64,000 nt of DNA from Adiantum capillus-veneris (lineage: Eukaryota; Streptophyta; Polypodiopsida; Polypodiales; Pteridaceae), in NCBI GenBank assembly GCA_014529385.2, contig CM043951.1:112284969-112348968 (forward strand), written 5' to 3'. This document shows, one piece after another, positions 34,968-45,819 of the stretch. Each line of letters begins with the position of its first letter. The first letter of the stretch is position 1. The notes beneath the pieces were generated by a model. That model was not told the DNA's origin, ran no database searches, and saw nothing but the letters and a program-made list of their open reading frames with translations. The position numbers and the translations under genes are program-made.

Positions 34968-35608
34968 CATTGTAAAGTATTGTACATGGATGGAAATCTC
35001 AAGTACATGCATCATTTTCATTTTTCATGGATGAAATCTCAAGTGAATATAACATTTGATTATTGTTTAGTTTATGCTCAACGAGAATCTAGAGTGCTCT
35101 TATGCTTTGTGTGTTGTCTAACATATTTGACTACCTTGGCCATAGAATCTTGATTCTACTCTAGATTTGTGATAAATCTTACCAAAATTTAATCAATGTC
35201 TAGGTTGGACAAGTGGTGGGGCTTCAAACATTACTGTCTTAAACAAGTGGAGTTATCTTACTTGAATAAGTGGTGGCCTTTGAATCCAAATCTAAGCCAA
35301 ATCTCTAATTATTTTCTTGTAGTCTAGGTTGGACATTTGGTGGACCTTGTATCCATGTTTCCTCAACAAGGTGGCTTTTAGTTTTCACTTTAAGTACTCA
35401 TCTTTAATAAAGTGTAGGATGGAAAATGTTGAGTTAGTAGATTGTATTTTAGACAAGTGGTGTTTGGTGTACGAATGCTGAAAATGGTTGCAAGGATTCT
35501 AACAACGACTTTACCTTAAATAAATTTCTTACTAGGAGTTCTACATATAAATATGGTGAATAAAATTCTAGTGGTTTTGAGATACCATTTGTGTGTGTGT
35601 TTTCTTAG
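34968..35608 (+). other. Spacer between the SET exon and HAD-1 exon
   Basis: A+T-rich sequence with three or four eroded cores in plus orientation (35210-35222, 35265-35280, 35328-35345, 35452-35465). It would serve as 3' UTR of the SET form and as intron for the HAD-1 form, ending at GTGTGTGTTTTCTTAG (AG 35607-35608). Confidence 0.6.
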
Positions 35609-36807
35609 ATTCACAAACTGGGATGGATAATGCTCCTATGGTTCAGTCAACAACTATAGAATCCATAGATTCTATGGTTTCTAAAGTGCCCAAGATGGAT
35701 GATATTTCTATACTAGAGTCTAGTGTTGTGCAACTTGAGCAAGCTTCCAATAATGAGAACCAAGAAATCGATGCTTCAAAAATGCAACATACATCAAAAG
35801 AGACTGAAAAGTCCACTCACGAGCTATTGCCAATTGGTACTACGTCATGTAGCGTAGATGTTGAGAAATCCATGCTTACAATTATATTGGATTTAAATGG
35901 TCTATTGTTGAAACGTTCCCCTCAACCATCCTCACACCACAACTCAGTGCAAATGGATTCAAAAAGATATATTATACTCAGGCCAGGTTGCATCCAATTC
36001 TTGAAGACTATTTTACAAAGGTTTAATGTTGCAATTTGGTCGACAGCTACTAGGAATAATGTGTATCAAATCCTTGCAGCACTAAACAACTTAGCTGAGG
36101 ATACATTGCCTTTCTTTGCAATTTGGTCGCAAGATGTTTGCTACACCGCTCAAACTCAAAAATTGTTTAGACCCGACAATCCAAACGTTGAGGCAATGTT
36201 CAAGCCTCTAGCCAAAATTGCCATGGGGTTTGAATGTGATCCACAAAGAACAGTGCTTATTGATGACTCTCCTTACAAGGGATGTATTTCACCAGCAAAC
36301 AATTGCATTTTTCCACCACAATTTGATGCTGAGAAGATGGTTGACAATATGCTCTTGGAGGAGCTACTGCCATACTTGATTCAGCTTGATGAGAGAAGGG
36401 ATGTGCGTGATTTAATTGCTTCTAATCGTTATGGACAACCTATAGTGACAAATGATAGTGAATACAAACAAATCATGGAGTATTGGAAGCAGAAAAATGA
36501 TGTTTGGTCAGCTAAGGTGTTCTTTACAAGAAGAATACCACCTGCAAAAGGTGACAGAGATGAAACTATCATTGAAGATGCAAGTGACACAAGCCACCGC
36601 AATGAAATGAGAAGAGCCCAAATACAAGAGATCTTGGCAAAGGAGCGTACACCCATTGAAAGCATGAAGGCGTCACAATTGACCACTTTAGCTAGGCAAT
36701 TGGGTTGTAACACAAAAGGAGTTTTGAAGGCAACCACAGCAAAGGCTTATATAAATAAGGTGAAAGCTGAGAACAATCTTCTAAGGCTGGATAGAAAGCA
36801 ACCCTAA
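35609..36807 (+). CDS. HAD-1: FCP1/NIF-like phosphatase domain with SAP-like tail, terminal exon
   Basis: The exon opens at TTTTCTTAG with two leading bases (phase 1) and runs 398 codons to TAA 36805-36807. Unlike the two other terminal exons it has an early in-frame ATG (35623). After an acidic 80-residue leader comes a HAD domain of the FCP1/NIF type: ILDLNGLLLK with the nucleophile Asp at 35890-35892, the RPGCIQFLKTIL and VAIWSTATRNN block (motif II, Thr/Ser), a Lys region, and VLIDDSPYKG (motif IV, DD). The second Asp of the classical DxD is Asn here, as in the plant DLNGLL group I recall. Residues near the C-terminus (ESMKASQLTTLARQLG ... TKGVLKATTAKAYI) resemble a SAP DNA-binding motif. 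Predicted role: phosphatase-like module bound to chromatin or DNA; activity is uncertain. It could be an independent gene with its own start or an alternative last exon of the 29-kb gene. Confidence 0.78.
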
Positions 36808-36901
36808 GGTACTAGTGACATGTCATATATTCTTGATACACATGCTTGAACACTCATGTGCATGGTATCTAACAAATCTTTCTTTTTATTCCTTCTTGCA
36901 G

Positions 36902-37075
36902 GATCTTACAAAGGATACTACTAGATGGAGCTCAATCAATAGAGATTTTGATATTTTTGCTCAAAATAATGAAGCAGTCACCTACATTTTTTGTTTATCA
37001 ATTTCTTGAGAGACTTTATTTTAGTTTGTAATCATCAAATGAAATGAAAAGTATCCTTCTTATTAAGATTGTTGA
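36902..37075 (+). other. Possible 3' UTR exon of HAD-1
   Basis: Just after the HAD-1 stop the sequence is CCCTAAG|GTACTAG, a donor-like site, and at 36900-36901 CCTTCTTGCAG is a good acceptor. Splicing would place an exon downstream of the stop. The frame GAT CTT ACA here is open for 35 codons but is unlikely to be coding because the stop precedes the donor. A+T-rich sequence with AATGAAATGAAA follows and may hold the polyadenylation signal. Confidence 0.4.
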
Positions 37076-37739
37076 TCTTTTTCTTGTTCAAACCTTTCAA
37101 TTGTGATTTATAGTTTTGTTAGCATGAGATTGTGCTTTTTTAGTTTGAAAAAAACTGTCAAAGATCCAAGTCTTTTTGGCTTTACTTAAGTTATTAATTG
37201 TGAAAGATCCAAGTCTTTTTGCTTTACTTAAGTTATTGATTGCCTATGTAATAGTCCTTAAAACAATATCGGATGGCTTTCTTGCTCCCATGTCTCACAT
37301 TGGTCTTTAGGTAAGACAAGTGGTGACCTTGAAAGTATGGTCTCATATCTCGATCAAGTGAAGAGACATGAAGCTTAAATATCACTACTATGTATCTAGT
37401 GTTAAACTCCATCGAGACAAAGACTAGATAGCCAAATTGCAGTCGAGTTTAAGTGAAAAATCCATTTGAGCTAAGGTAAAACTTATAGTGCCTCATTTTT
37501 CTAGGATTCTACCCCATCAAGGAAGTTATAATCTAGCACAAACCAATTAAGACTCTTTTGGAGCCTAGATAGGACAATTCGTGGAACTTATGAAACTTAT
37601 TATTGAGTTAGAGTCTAGTTTAGATAAGCAAAAGATCTTCAAACCAGCACTTGACTCTTACTATTCAATATTCAAAGTCCCTTGAGGCTAACAAATTACA
37701 TACCCACTTGTAACCTAACTAATGAGTAATTATATAGAT
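37076..37739. other. A+T-rich spacer with last plus-strand cores
   Basis: A near-exact 45-bp duplication (AAAGATCCAAGTCTTTTTGGC / GC at 37160 and 37204) is followed by eroded plus-orientation cores (37313-37335, 37563-37590). No gene is visible. The strand of the core switches between here and 37790. Confidence 0.5.
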
Positions 37740-40700
37740 CTAAGCAAGTATATATAATGAGTCTTCAAACTAATAATCCAAGGGAAGAGAGTAGCAAGGT
37801 CCACTACTTGTCCAAGCTCAGCTCTAGACAACATAGAAAGATGCTAGTTCTACTAATTGTCTAATTATAGGCATGGAGAAATGATAGAAGGTTGACCACT
37901 TGTCCAACCTATCATCTCTAGTAAGATGGGAGGTTTGGCCTTAAGATTCACCATGTAACCAACCTATACATCATTGTATTATGAAGAGTAAAAAAGCAAA
38001 GCTCCACCACTTGTCCAAGCTAGTTCTAAAATCCACATGGAGATAAGCAAGCTCCACCATTTGTCGAATCTCTCTTCCATTAAAACATGAAAAAACTCAT
38101 CTATGTTGTACAGGGGGACTTTTTTCCAAGGTCCACCACTTGTCCAAGCTAGGATCCCTAGTAGCACGAGTGGTTTGGTCTCAAGATACACCACTTGTAC
38201 ACTCTATGTCATTATATTAAGAAGAACTATGTATTAAGGTCCACCACTTGTCCAACCTATAAGGTTAATCTTAAATGGTATCCTTTCTCACCACTTGAAA
38301 TGCCCATGATATGTTTTACACGGGGGTTTCATTCCAAGGTCCACCACTTGTCCAAGCTAACTCTATTCAAACATAGAGAGAAGCAAAGGTCCACCACTTG
38401 TCCAAGCTAACTCTATTCAAACATAGAGAGAAGCAAAGGTTCACCACTTGTCAAAGCTAGGCTCCGTTGAAGTATGGAGAGAAGTAACCTCCATCATTTT
38501 TCCAAGATAGGTGCCATTCAAACATGGAAAGAATCAAGATCTACCATGTCTCCGAGATTCTAGGCTCCATTGAAACACCCTAAAACCATGATATTTTGTA
38601 CATGGGGTGTTTACATTCAAGGTCTACCACTTCTCTAACGTATTATACCTAGTAGCATGAGTGATTGGTCTTAAGATTCACCACTTATCCACTCTATGTC
38701 ATTATATTAAGAATAACTGGGTGTTAAGGTCCACCACTTGTCCAACCTATAAGGGTATATCTTAAATGGTATCCTTCACCACTTGTCAAGGTCCATCACC
38801 ACTTTTCCAACCTATAAGGTTATATCTTGAATGATATTTTTCCTCATCACTTGTAATGTCCATGCTATGTTTTACAAAGGGGTTTTGTTCCAAGACCCAC
38901 CACTTGTCCAAGCTAACTCCATTAAAACATAGAGAGAAGCAAAGGTCCACCACTTGTCCAAGATAGGCTCCATTGAAACATGGAGAGAAGGATGATCCAC
39001 CATTTCTCCAAGATAGGTTCCATTGAAACATTGAGAGAAGCAATCTCCACCATGTCTCCAAGCTAGGCTCCATTGAAATACCCTAAACCCATAATTTTGT
39101 ACATGAGGGGTTTACATTCAAGGTCCACCACTTGTCCAACCTATTATCCCTAGTAGCAAGAGTGGTTTGGTCTCAAGATTCACCACTTGTACACTCTATG
39201 TCATTATATTAAGAAGAAATATGTGTTAAAGTCCACCACTTGTCCAGCCTATAAGGTATATTTTAAATAGTATCCTTTCTCACCACTTGAAATGCCCATG
39301 ATATGTTTTACATGGGGGTTTCATTCCAAGGTCCACCACTTGTCCAAGCTAACTCTATTAAAACATATAGAGAAAGAAAGGTCCACCACTTGTCCAAGCT
39401 AGGCTCATTGAAACATGGAGAGAAGGAACCTCCACTGTTTCTCCTAGATAGGCTCCATTGAAACATGGAGAGAAATAAGCTCCACCATGTCTCCAAGTTG
39501 CTAGGCTCCATTGAAATACCCAATACCCATAATTTTTTGTACATGGGGGGTTTACATTCAAGGTTCACCACTTGTCCAACCTATTATCCCTAGTAGGTTT
39601 GGTCTCATGATTCACCACTTGTCCACTCTATGTCATTATATTAAGAGGAATTAGGTGTTAAGGTCCACCACTTGTCCAACCTATAATGTTATAGCTTGAA
39701 TGGTATTTTTTCTCACCACTTGTAATGCCCATGACATGATTTACATGGGGGTTTTGTTCCAAGGTACACCACTTGTCCAAGATAAATCTATTGAAACATA
39801 GAGAGAAACAAAGGTCCACCACTTTTCCAAGCTAGGCTGCATTGAAACATGGACCTTAATACCAAATTATTTCTAGTAGCATGAGTGATATTTTGTACAT
39901 GGGGCGTTTACATTCAAGGTCCACCACTTGTCCAACCTATTTCCCTAGTAGGTTTGGTCCCAATTTCACCACTTATCCACTCTATGTCATTATATTAAGA
40001 ATAATTGGTGTTAAGGTCCACCACTTGTCCAACCTATAAGGTTATATATTGAATGGTATTTTTTCTCACCACTTGTAATGCCCATGATATGTTTTACATG
40101 GGGTTTTTGTTCCAAGGTCCACCACTTTTCCAAGATAACTCTATTCAAACATAGAGAGAAACAAAGGTCCACCACTTGTCCAAGCTAGGCTCCATTGAAA
40201 CATGGAGAGAATGATGCTGCACCATTTATCCAAGATAGGCTGCATTGAAACATGGAGAGAAGCAAGCTTTACCATGTTTCCAAGCTAGGCTCCATTGAAA
40301 CACTCTAGGGGTTTTATTTCAAGGCCCACCACTTGTTTAACCTATTATCCCTAGTAGCATGAGTGGTTTGGTTTCAAGATTCACCACTTGTACACTCTAT
40401 GTCATTATATTGTGTTAAGGTCCACCACTTGTCCAAACTATAAGGTTATATCTTAAATGGTATCCTTTCTCGCCACTTGAAATGCCCATGATATGTTTTA
40501 CATGGGAGTTTCATTCCAAGATCCACCACTTGTCCAAGCTAACCATATTCAAACATAGAGAGAAACAAAGGTCCACGACTTGTCCAAGCTAGGCTCCATT
40601 GAAACATGGAGAGAAGGAACCTCCACCATTTCTCCTAGATAGGCTCCATTAAAACATGGAGAGAAGTAAGTTCCACCATGTCTCCAAGATGCTAGGCTCC

Positions 40701-41640
40701 ATTGAAATACGCAAAACCCATGATATTTTGTACATGGGTGATTTACATTCAAGGTCAACCATTTCTCCACCTATTATCCCTAGTAGGTTTGGTCTCACAA
40801 TTCACCACTTTTCCACTATATGTCATTATAATAAGAGGAATTGGGTGCTAAGGTCCACCACTTGTCCAGCCTATAAGGTTATACCTTGAATGGTATTTTT
40901 TCTCACCACTTGTAATGCCCATGACATGCTTTACATGGGTTTTTGTTCCAAGGTTCACCACTTGTCCAAGCAAATTCTATTGAAACATAGAGAGAAACAA
41001 AGGTCCACCACTTTTCCAAGCTAGGCTCCATTGAAACATGGACCTTAATACCAAATTATTCCTAGTAGCATGAGTAATATTTTGTACATGGGGGGTTGCA
41101 TTCAAGGTCACCACTTTGTCCAACGTACTTTTCCTAGTAGGTTTGGTCGCAAGATTCACCACTTGTCCACTCTATGTCATTATATTAATAATAATTGGGT
41201 GTTAAGGTCCACCACTTTTCCAACCTATAAGGTTATATATTGAATGGTATTTTTTCTCACCACTTGTAATGTCCATGATATGTTTTACATGGGGATTTTG
41301 TTCCAAGGTCCACCACTTGTCCAAGCTAAATCTGTTCAAACATAGAGAGAAACAAACGTGCACCACTTGTCCAAGGTAGGCTCCATTGAAACATGGAGAG
41401 AATGATGCTCCACCATTTATCCAAGATAGACTCCATTGAAACATGGAGAGAAGTAAGCTCCACCATGTTTCCAAGATGCTAGAGTCCATTGAAATACCCA
41501 AAACCCCTGATACTTTGTACATGGGGGGTTTACATTCAAGGTCCACCACTTGTCCAACCTATTATCCCTAGTAGCATGAGTGGCTTGGTCTCAGGATTCA
41601 CCACTTGTCCACTCTATATCATTATATTAAGAAAAAGGGT
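37740..41640 (-). repeat. Inverted satellite block (cores in minus orientation)
   Basis: From about 37800 every core reads GGTCCACCACTTGTCC, the reverse complement of the form to the left. Monomers are of the older type (CATGATATTTTGTACATGGG, TTACATTCAAGGTCCACC, AACCTATAAGGTTATATC), about 400-450 bp long, diverged and partly truncated, with nine or so recognisable copies. They match the flanking monomers at 25-28.8 kb in reverse complement. The block begins with a partial copy of the 28.86-kb arm (37740-37870). No gene is visible; the minus-strand open frames are satellite reading frames. Confidence 0.88.
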
Positions 41641-41976
41641 TTCCATATCTAAATGGATCTTTGCTTGGATAAGTGGTAGACCTTGAGACCTAAATACCCA
41701 TTCTACACTAGAGCATTGGTTAAGCCTTATACACTTCAAGCATACCTTTAACAACAAGTAGTAGTTATTAGTTGACTTAAGTCTAGTTGAACTCCATGGT
41801 ATTGAGACTAAGAGAGAGTGTAGCATAAAAAAGAGTCAGGATTTTAATTTGACTTTCTTTCTATTAATGAGTAGATCATAGATGGATTTTGGTATCTAAT
41901 AAAACCTTAGGGTAGACAATGTAAAATCATGTCTATTGTTGTGTTTGCATTAAGTGTTCTTGTTCTTTAATTTCAG
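41641..41976 (+). other. Spacer before HAD-2 exon, core orientation flips back
   Basis: A core in plus orientation appears at 41653-41680 (GCTTGGATAAGTGGTAGACC), ending the inverted block. Unique A+T-rich sequence follows, ending in the acceptor TTCTTTAATTTCAG (AG 41975-41976). A TAA at 41922-41924 closes the HAD-2 frame upstream, and no ATG lies between it and the exon. Confidence 0.6.
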
Positions 41977-42752
41977 AACCATTACAGAAAAATGGATTGG
42001 CTATATGCTGGCATAAATTGAAGAAAACTATTGAATTACCCATCCAACCTCCTCCAAGACCTTGTCCAAGGAATGAATCACCTCCTTATCACCTACCACT
42101 TGCTTTCAAGGACATCAAAAGAGTACTTATCTTGGATCTAGAGGGGTTACTTCTCAAGACAGTTGAAATGAAACATGGAGATTCTATGCCATCTTGGGCT
42201 CAACACATGCGACTTGTGGAGGACAAAGATGAAGTTTATCATGTGGTGCGACCAGACGCACAAAGTTTTTTGGATTTTTGTGCTGAATACTTTGAGCTAT
42301 GGATATGGAGTTGCTATAACTTAACAAGGGTGCAACGCATCACACAAAAGTGTTTTCCTGAGCAGTATACCAAGTTCAAGGTGTTTATGAGTAACAAAAA
42401 TTGCCAAAATCCAAATATCATGTTAGGATTTACAAGGGTTTATCACAAAAATCTGAGTGATATTTGGAAGATATTTGAGGATTTGGATGCAAACAATACC
42501 TTAATTTTTGATGACACTCCATATAGGGTGATGTGGAACATGCCAGGGACATATCTTATATTTCCAAAGATGTGGAGGCAAACTTCCGAGCAACTTCAAA
42601 ACTTCTTGCAGAGAACCATAATTCCATGGTTGGTAGGATGGTTGTATGCAAGAGATAAGAGAGTCTATACATACAACACAATTGTAAATCAGTATAGTGA
42701 TTCTGAGACAAATTATGTCCTTGGTGTGTACTTGTCAACACGAAAGCATTGA
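41977..42752 (+). CDS. HAD-2: second FCP1/NIF-like phosphatase domain, terminal exon without usable start
   Basis: The exon begins with two bases before the first full codon (phase 1) and runs 257 codons to TGA at 42750-42752. The first in-frame ATG comes after the catalytic motif, so the domain needs an upstream exon to be translated whole. A proline-rich leader (PIQPPPRPCPRN) precedes RVLILDLEGLLLK (nucleophile Asp 42135-42137; the second Asp is Glu), then RPDAQSFLDFCAEYFELWIW (motif II, with Ser in WSC), and TLIFDDTPYR (motif IV, DD). Family and fold are the same as HAD-1, but it lacks the SAP-like tail and identity is low, so this is an old paralogue. The nearest compatible coding donor in the window is at 31741, 10.2 kb upstream; a different unseen donor is also possible. 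Confidence 0.75.
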
Positions 42753-43467
42753 ATAAATATGGCTATAAGATGCTTTTTTTATTCTAGTGTGTATCTTTCA
42801 ACATTTGTATAATTTGATATAGTCTTTTTTTTTTTTTAAAAGGTGTGTCAATTTTATGAACACTTGAATGGAGTGCACCCTACTCTAAGGGGACTTCAAT
42901 GTACTATTGGAGTGCATCCTATTGTAAGGGGACTCTGATGTATTGCTAGAGTGCACCCAAATTTTGGGGACTCATTTTTTATTTGATTGGGGCCTATGTT
43001 GGGTCATATAGTAAAAGAAATTCATTTTTTGTCAATTCATATCGAGGTTGCATTTATTTGGAACTATGAAAGAATTGATGTTTGATGTCAAAATAAAACT
43101 TGTAAGTGTGGATCAGAGAATTCATGGACTTTAAATATGTGAGAGGGATCTTTTTCTTGGGCACAAATGTTTGCTTCAAGAATTTTGTCATTACATACTT
43201 TATGTGAAAGAGTTTTAGAACCTAAAAGACTTTGAAAACAAAACTATGGAATCTAAGTGCATGTATTCTTGAATGGCTTGAAAGTTGATGTATACATGCA
43301 TGTCGCCTTGATGAAGATTTAGATCTGACAAGATGGAAAGATATAATTCTTGGACGTTACCTTTGTCAATTTGGTAATAACATATTTAACTTTCTTTTAA
43401 TATGGGTGAAAATATATTATTATGTGCATTTGGAACCTAATTGCTTGACCTTCAAACCAAGATTCCT
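42753..43467. other. 3' flank of HAD-2 with a small tandem repeat
   Basis: An A+T-rich flank with T and A runs at 42821-42842. GAGTGCACCC/GAGTGCATCC recurs at 42871, 42910 and 42950, a repeat of about 40 bp in three copies. Nothing coding is seen to 43450. Confidence 0.55.
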
Positions 43468-43672
43468 ATGTTATTTTTTCATATACTTTTTTGTACTGAA
43501 TTAAGATTGTGGATGCAAGGTCCACCACTTGTTCAAGCTAGATCTAAGAAAGTATATATACTGAGTCTTCAAACTAGTAAACCAAGGGAAGAGAGAAGCA
43601 GGGTCCATCACTTGTCCAAGCTCATCTCTAGACAACATAGAGAGATGTTATGTCTACTAATTGTCCAATATA
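43468..43672 (-). repeat. Right arm of the inverted repeat flanking the gene cassette
   Basis: The reverse complement matches 28858-29063, including ACAAAAAAGTATATG, AGATCTAGCTTGAACAAGTG and TTGTCTAGAG. Unlike the left arm, no coding exon follows on the inner side; similarity stops at ATAACAT. Sequence beyond the arm (43680-43930) is also a direct repeat of 37870-38110. Confidence 0.78.
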
Positions 43673-45160
43673 GTCATGGAGAAATGATAGAAGGTTGATC
43701 CACTTGTCCAACCTATCATCTCTAGTAAAATGGGAGGTTTGGCCTTAAGATTCACCATGTAACCAACATATACTTCATTGTATTATGAAGAGTAGAAAAG
43801 AAAAGCTCCACCACTTGTCTAAGGTAGTTCCAAAATCAACATGGAGAGAAGAAAGCTTCACCATTTGTCCAAGATAGGTTCCATTAAAACATGGAAAACC
43901 TCATATATGTTGTACATGGAAGCTTTTTTCCAAGGTCCACCACTTGTCCAAGCTAGGATCCATTAAAACATGGATAGAAACAAGGCTCCACAACTCGTCC
44001 AACCTTTATAGCTGCGAAGTGTACCGGTTGTCTAAACTAGGCATGGGAAAATAATAGAAGGTCCACCACTTATCCAATATATTATCTCTAATAGCATGGG
44101 AGGTTTGGTCTCAAGATTTAGGAATTGGCTGACCTGTATTTCATTGTATTATGATGAATTTGGTTTTAAAGTCAACTACTTATCCAAGCTATAAGTTTAT
44201 ATCTTGAATGGTATTCCTTCCCATCACTTAGAAAACCAATGATATGTTGTACATGGGAGGGTTTGTTACAAGGTCCACCACTTGTCCAAGCTAGTTTCAT
44301 TGAAACATGGATGAAGACAAGCTCCACCATTTGTTAAATCTAGACTCCATTGAAATCTAGAAAATCCATTCTATGTTGTACATGGGGTTTTTGTTTTAAG
44401 GTCCAACACTTGTCCAAGCTAAGATCCATTGAAACATGGAGTAGAGAAACACTCCACCACTTGTCCAAGCTAGGCAACATTGATAGTAGTTGGTTTATTT
44501 TGAAGATCCACCACGTGTCTAAGCTAACTCTATTGAAACATAGAGAGAAGCAAAGGTCCACCAACTATTCAAGCTAAGCTCCATTGAAACATGGACAGAA
44601 GCAAGCTCCACCATTTCTCCAAGATAGACTCCATTGAAACATGGAGAGAATCAAAGGTCCACCATTTCTCCAAGCCAAGATCTAGTTGTCCAACCTATAA
44701 GGTTATATCTTAAATGGTAATCTTTCTAATCACTCGGAATACCCATGATATGTTTTACATGGGGGTTTTGTTCCAAGATCACCACTTGTCCAAGCTAACT
44801 CTATTGAAACATAGAGAGAAGCAAAGGTCCACCACTTGTCCAAGCTAGTCTCCATTGAAACAAGGAGAGAAGCAAGCTCCATCATTTCTCCAAGATAGGC
44901 TAGCATGGATAAGTGCACCTTGAAACCAACCTTCCTATGAGGCAATAGAGCATATGCTACATATTTTATGTATGCCCCATGCCTCAAATTAAGAAGTTAT
45001 AGATTAGAAGTGGACCTTGCTTAAATGTCACATGCAATAAATTAAGGAAAAATAGCCAAGTGGATTGTATTCCTCAATGGATCCTTGCTTTCACAAGTTG
45101 TGAACCTTGAGTCACGTTTACATTAACTTGGACAAGTGGTGGACCTAGAAACCAAGCTCT
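43673..45160 (-). repeat. Short minus-orientation satellite block
   Basis: Older monomers with GGTCCACCACTTGTCC in minus orientation continue to about 44860, with eroded copies and one plus-orientation core near 45128-45150. No gene is visible. Confidence 0.8.
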
Positions 45161-45686
45161 CCATGTTGAGATAAGTTGTAGGTAGGACAGTAGAACATAG
45201 ACAACGATAATGGATGCAATATACTCCTCTCCTAATAATCCAATTGATTGAAACCATGATATTTTAGTTTTTTTCATTGTGTATTGTATGTGCATAAAGT
45301 GGAATGAGACCTAAAGAAAACTCAAATTTTTGACAAAATCTCTATATTTTATACATGATATATTGAAAGTTGTCCAACCTGGGAATTGGGATTTTCCCAC
45401 TTTACCTAATATGGTCTTAAAATGTTAATCGCCTCCATAAGCTCATGGAAAATAAAGAGGCCCTTGTACACTCCATCCTCTTCCTAATGCTGATGCCTTT
45501 TGGGCTTTTTTGACCTTGTCTACACTCCAAGACACAAAAGATGGTCAGGTATTCTATGAAATCAAGTATTTATGTAGCAACACAATGTAAACTTCAGCAC
45601 AATGGACCTAGTCAGGGCTTGGAGAGCTGAATTGAAGTTGCACCTGTGGTTTTCTAGTGTCTAGAGCTTTAGACAAGGCCAAGAAG
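45161..45686. other. No recognisable gene
   Basis: A+T-rich single-copy-looking sequence. I see no protein-like frame, RNA gene or repeat periodicity. Confidence 0.4.
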
Positions 45687-45819
45687 GGCCAAAAGGGGGC
45701 TTGCCACAAGGGTCCATATATCGGCTACACACGAACCCTTGTCTCACCTGTCTGTGCTGCCTTGTGGTGGTCCCTATTTGGCCCATATGTGTGCCCTTGT
45801 GGCGAGCCCCCTTTTGGCC
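45687..45819. repeat. Inverted repeat with ~34-bp arms (hairpin or MITE-like)
   Basis: GGCCAAAAGGGGGCTTGCCA at 45687 onward is the near-perfect reverse complement of the stretch ending CTTTTGGCC at 45819. The arms are about 34 bp (45687-45720 and 45785-45819) with few mismatches and a loop of about 64 bp. The open frame over this region (45657-46073) is probably a by-product. Confidence 0.7.

Noticed and set aside
6021..45160. CRISPR array
   Set aside because: The short repeats are separated by repeated, not unique, spacers; spacing varies; the genome is eukaryotic.
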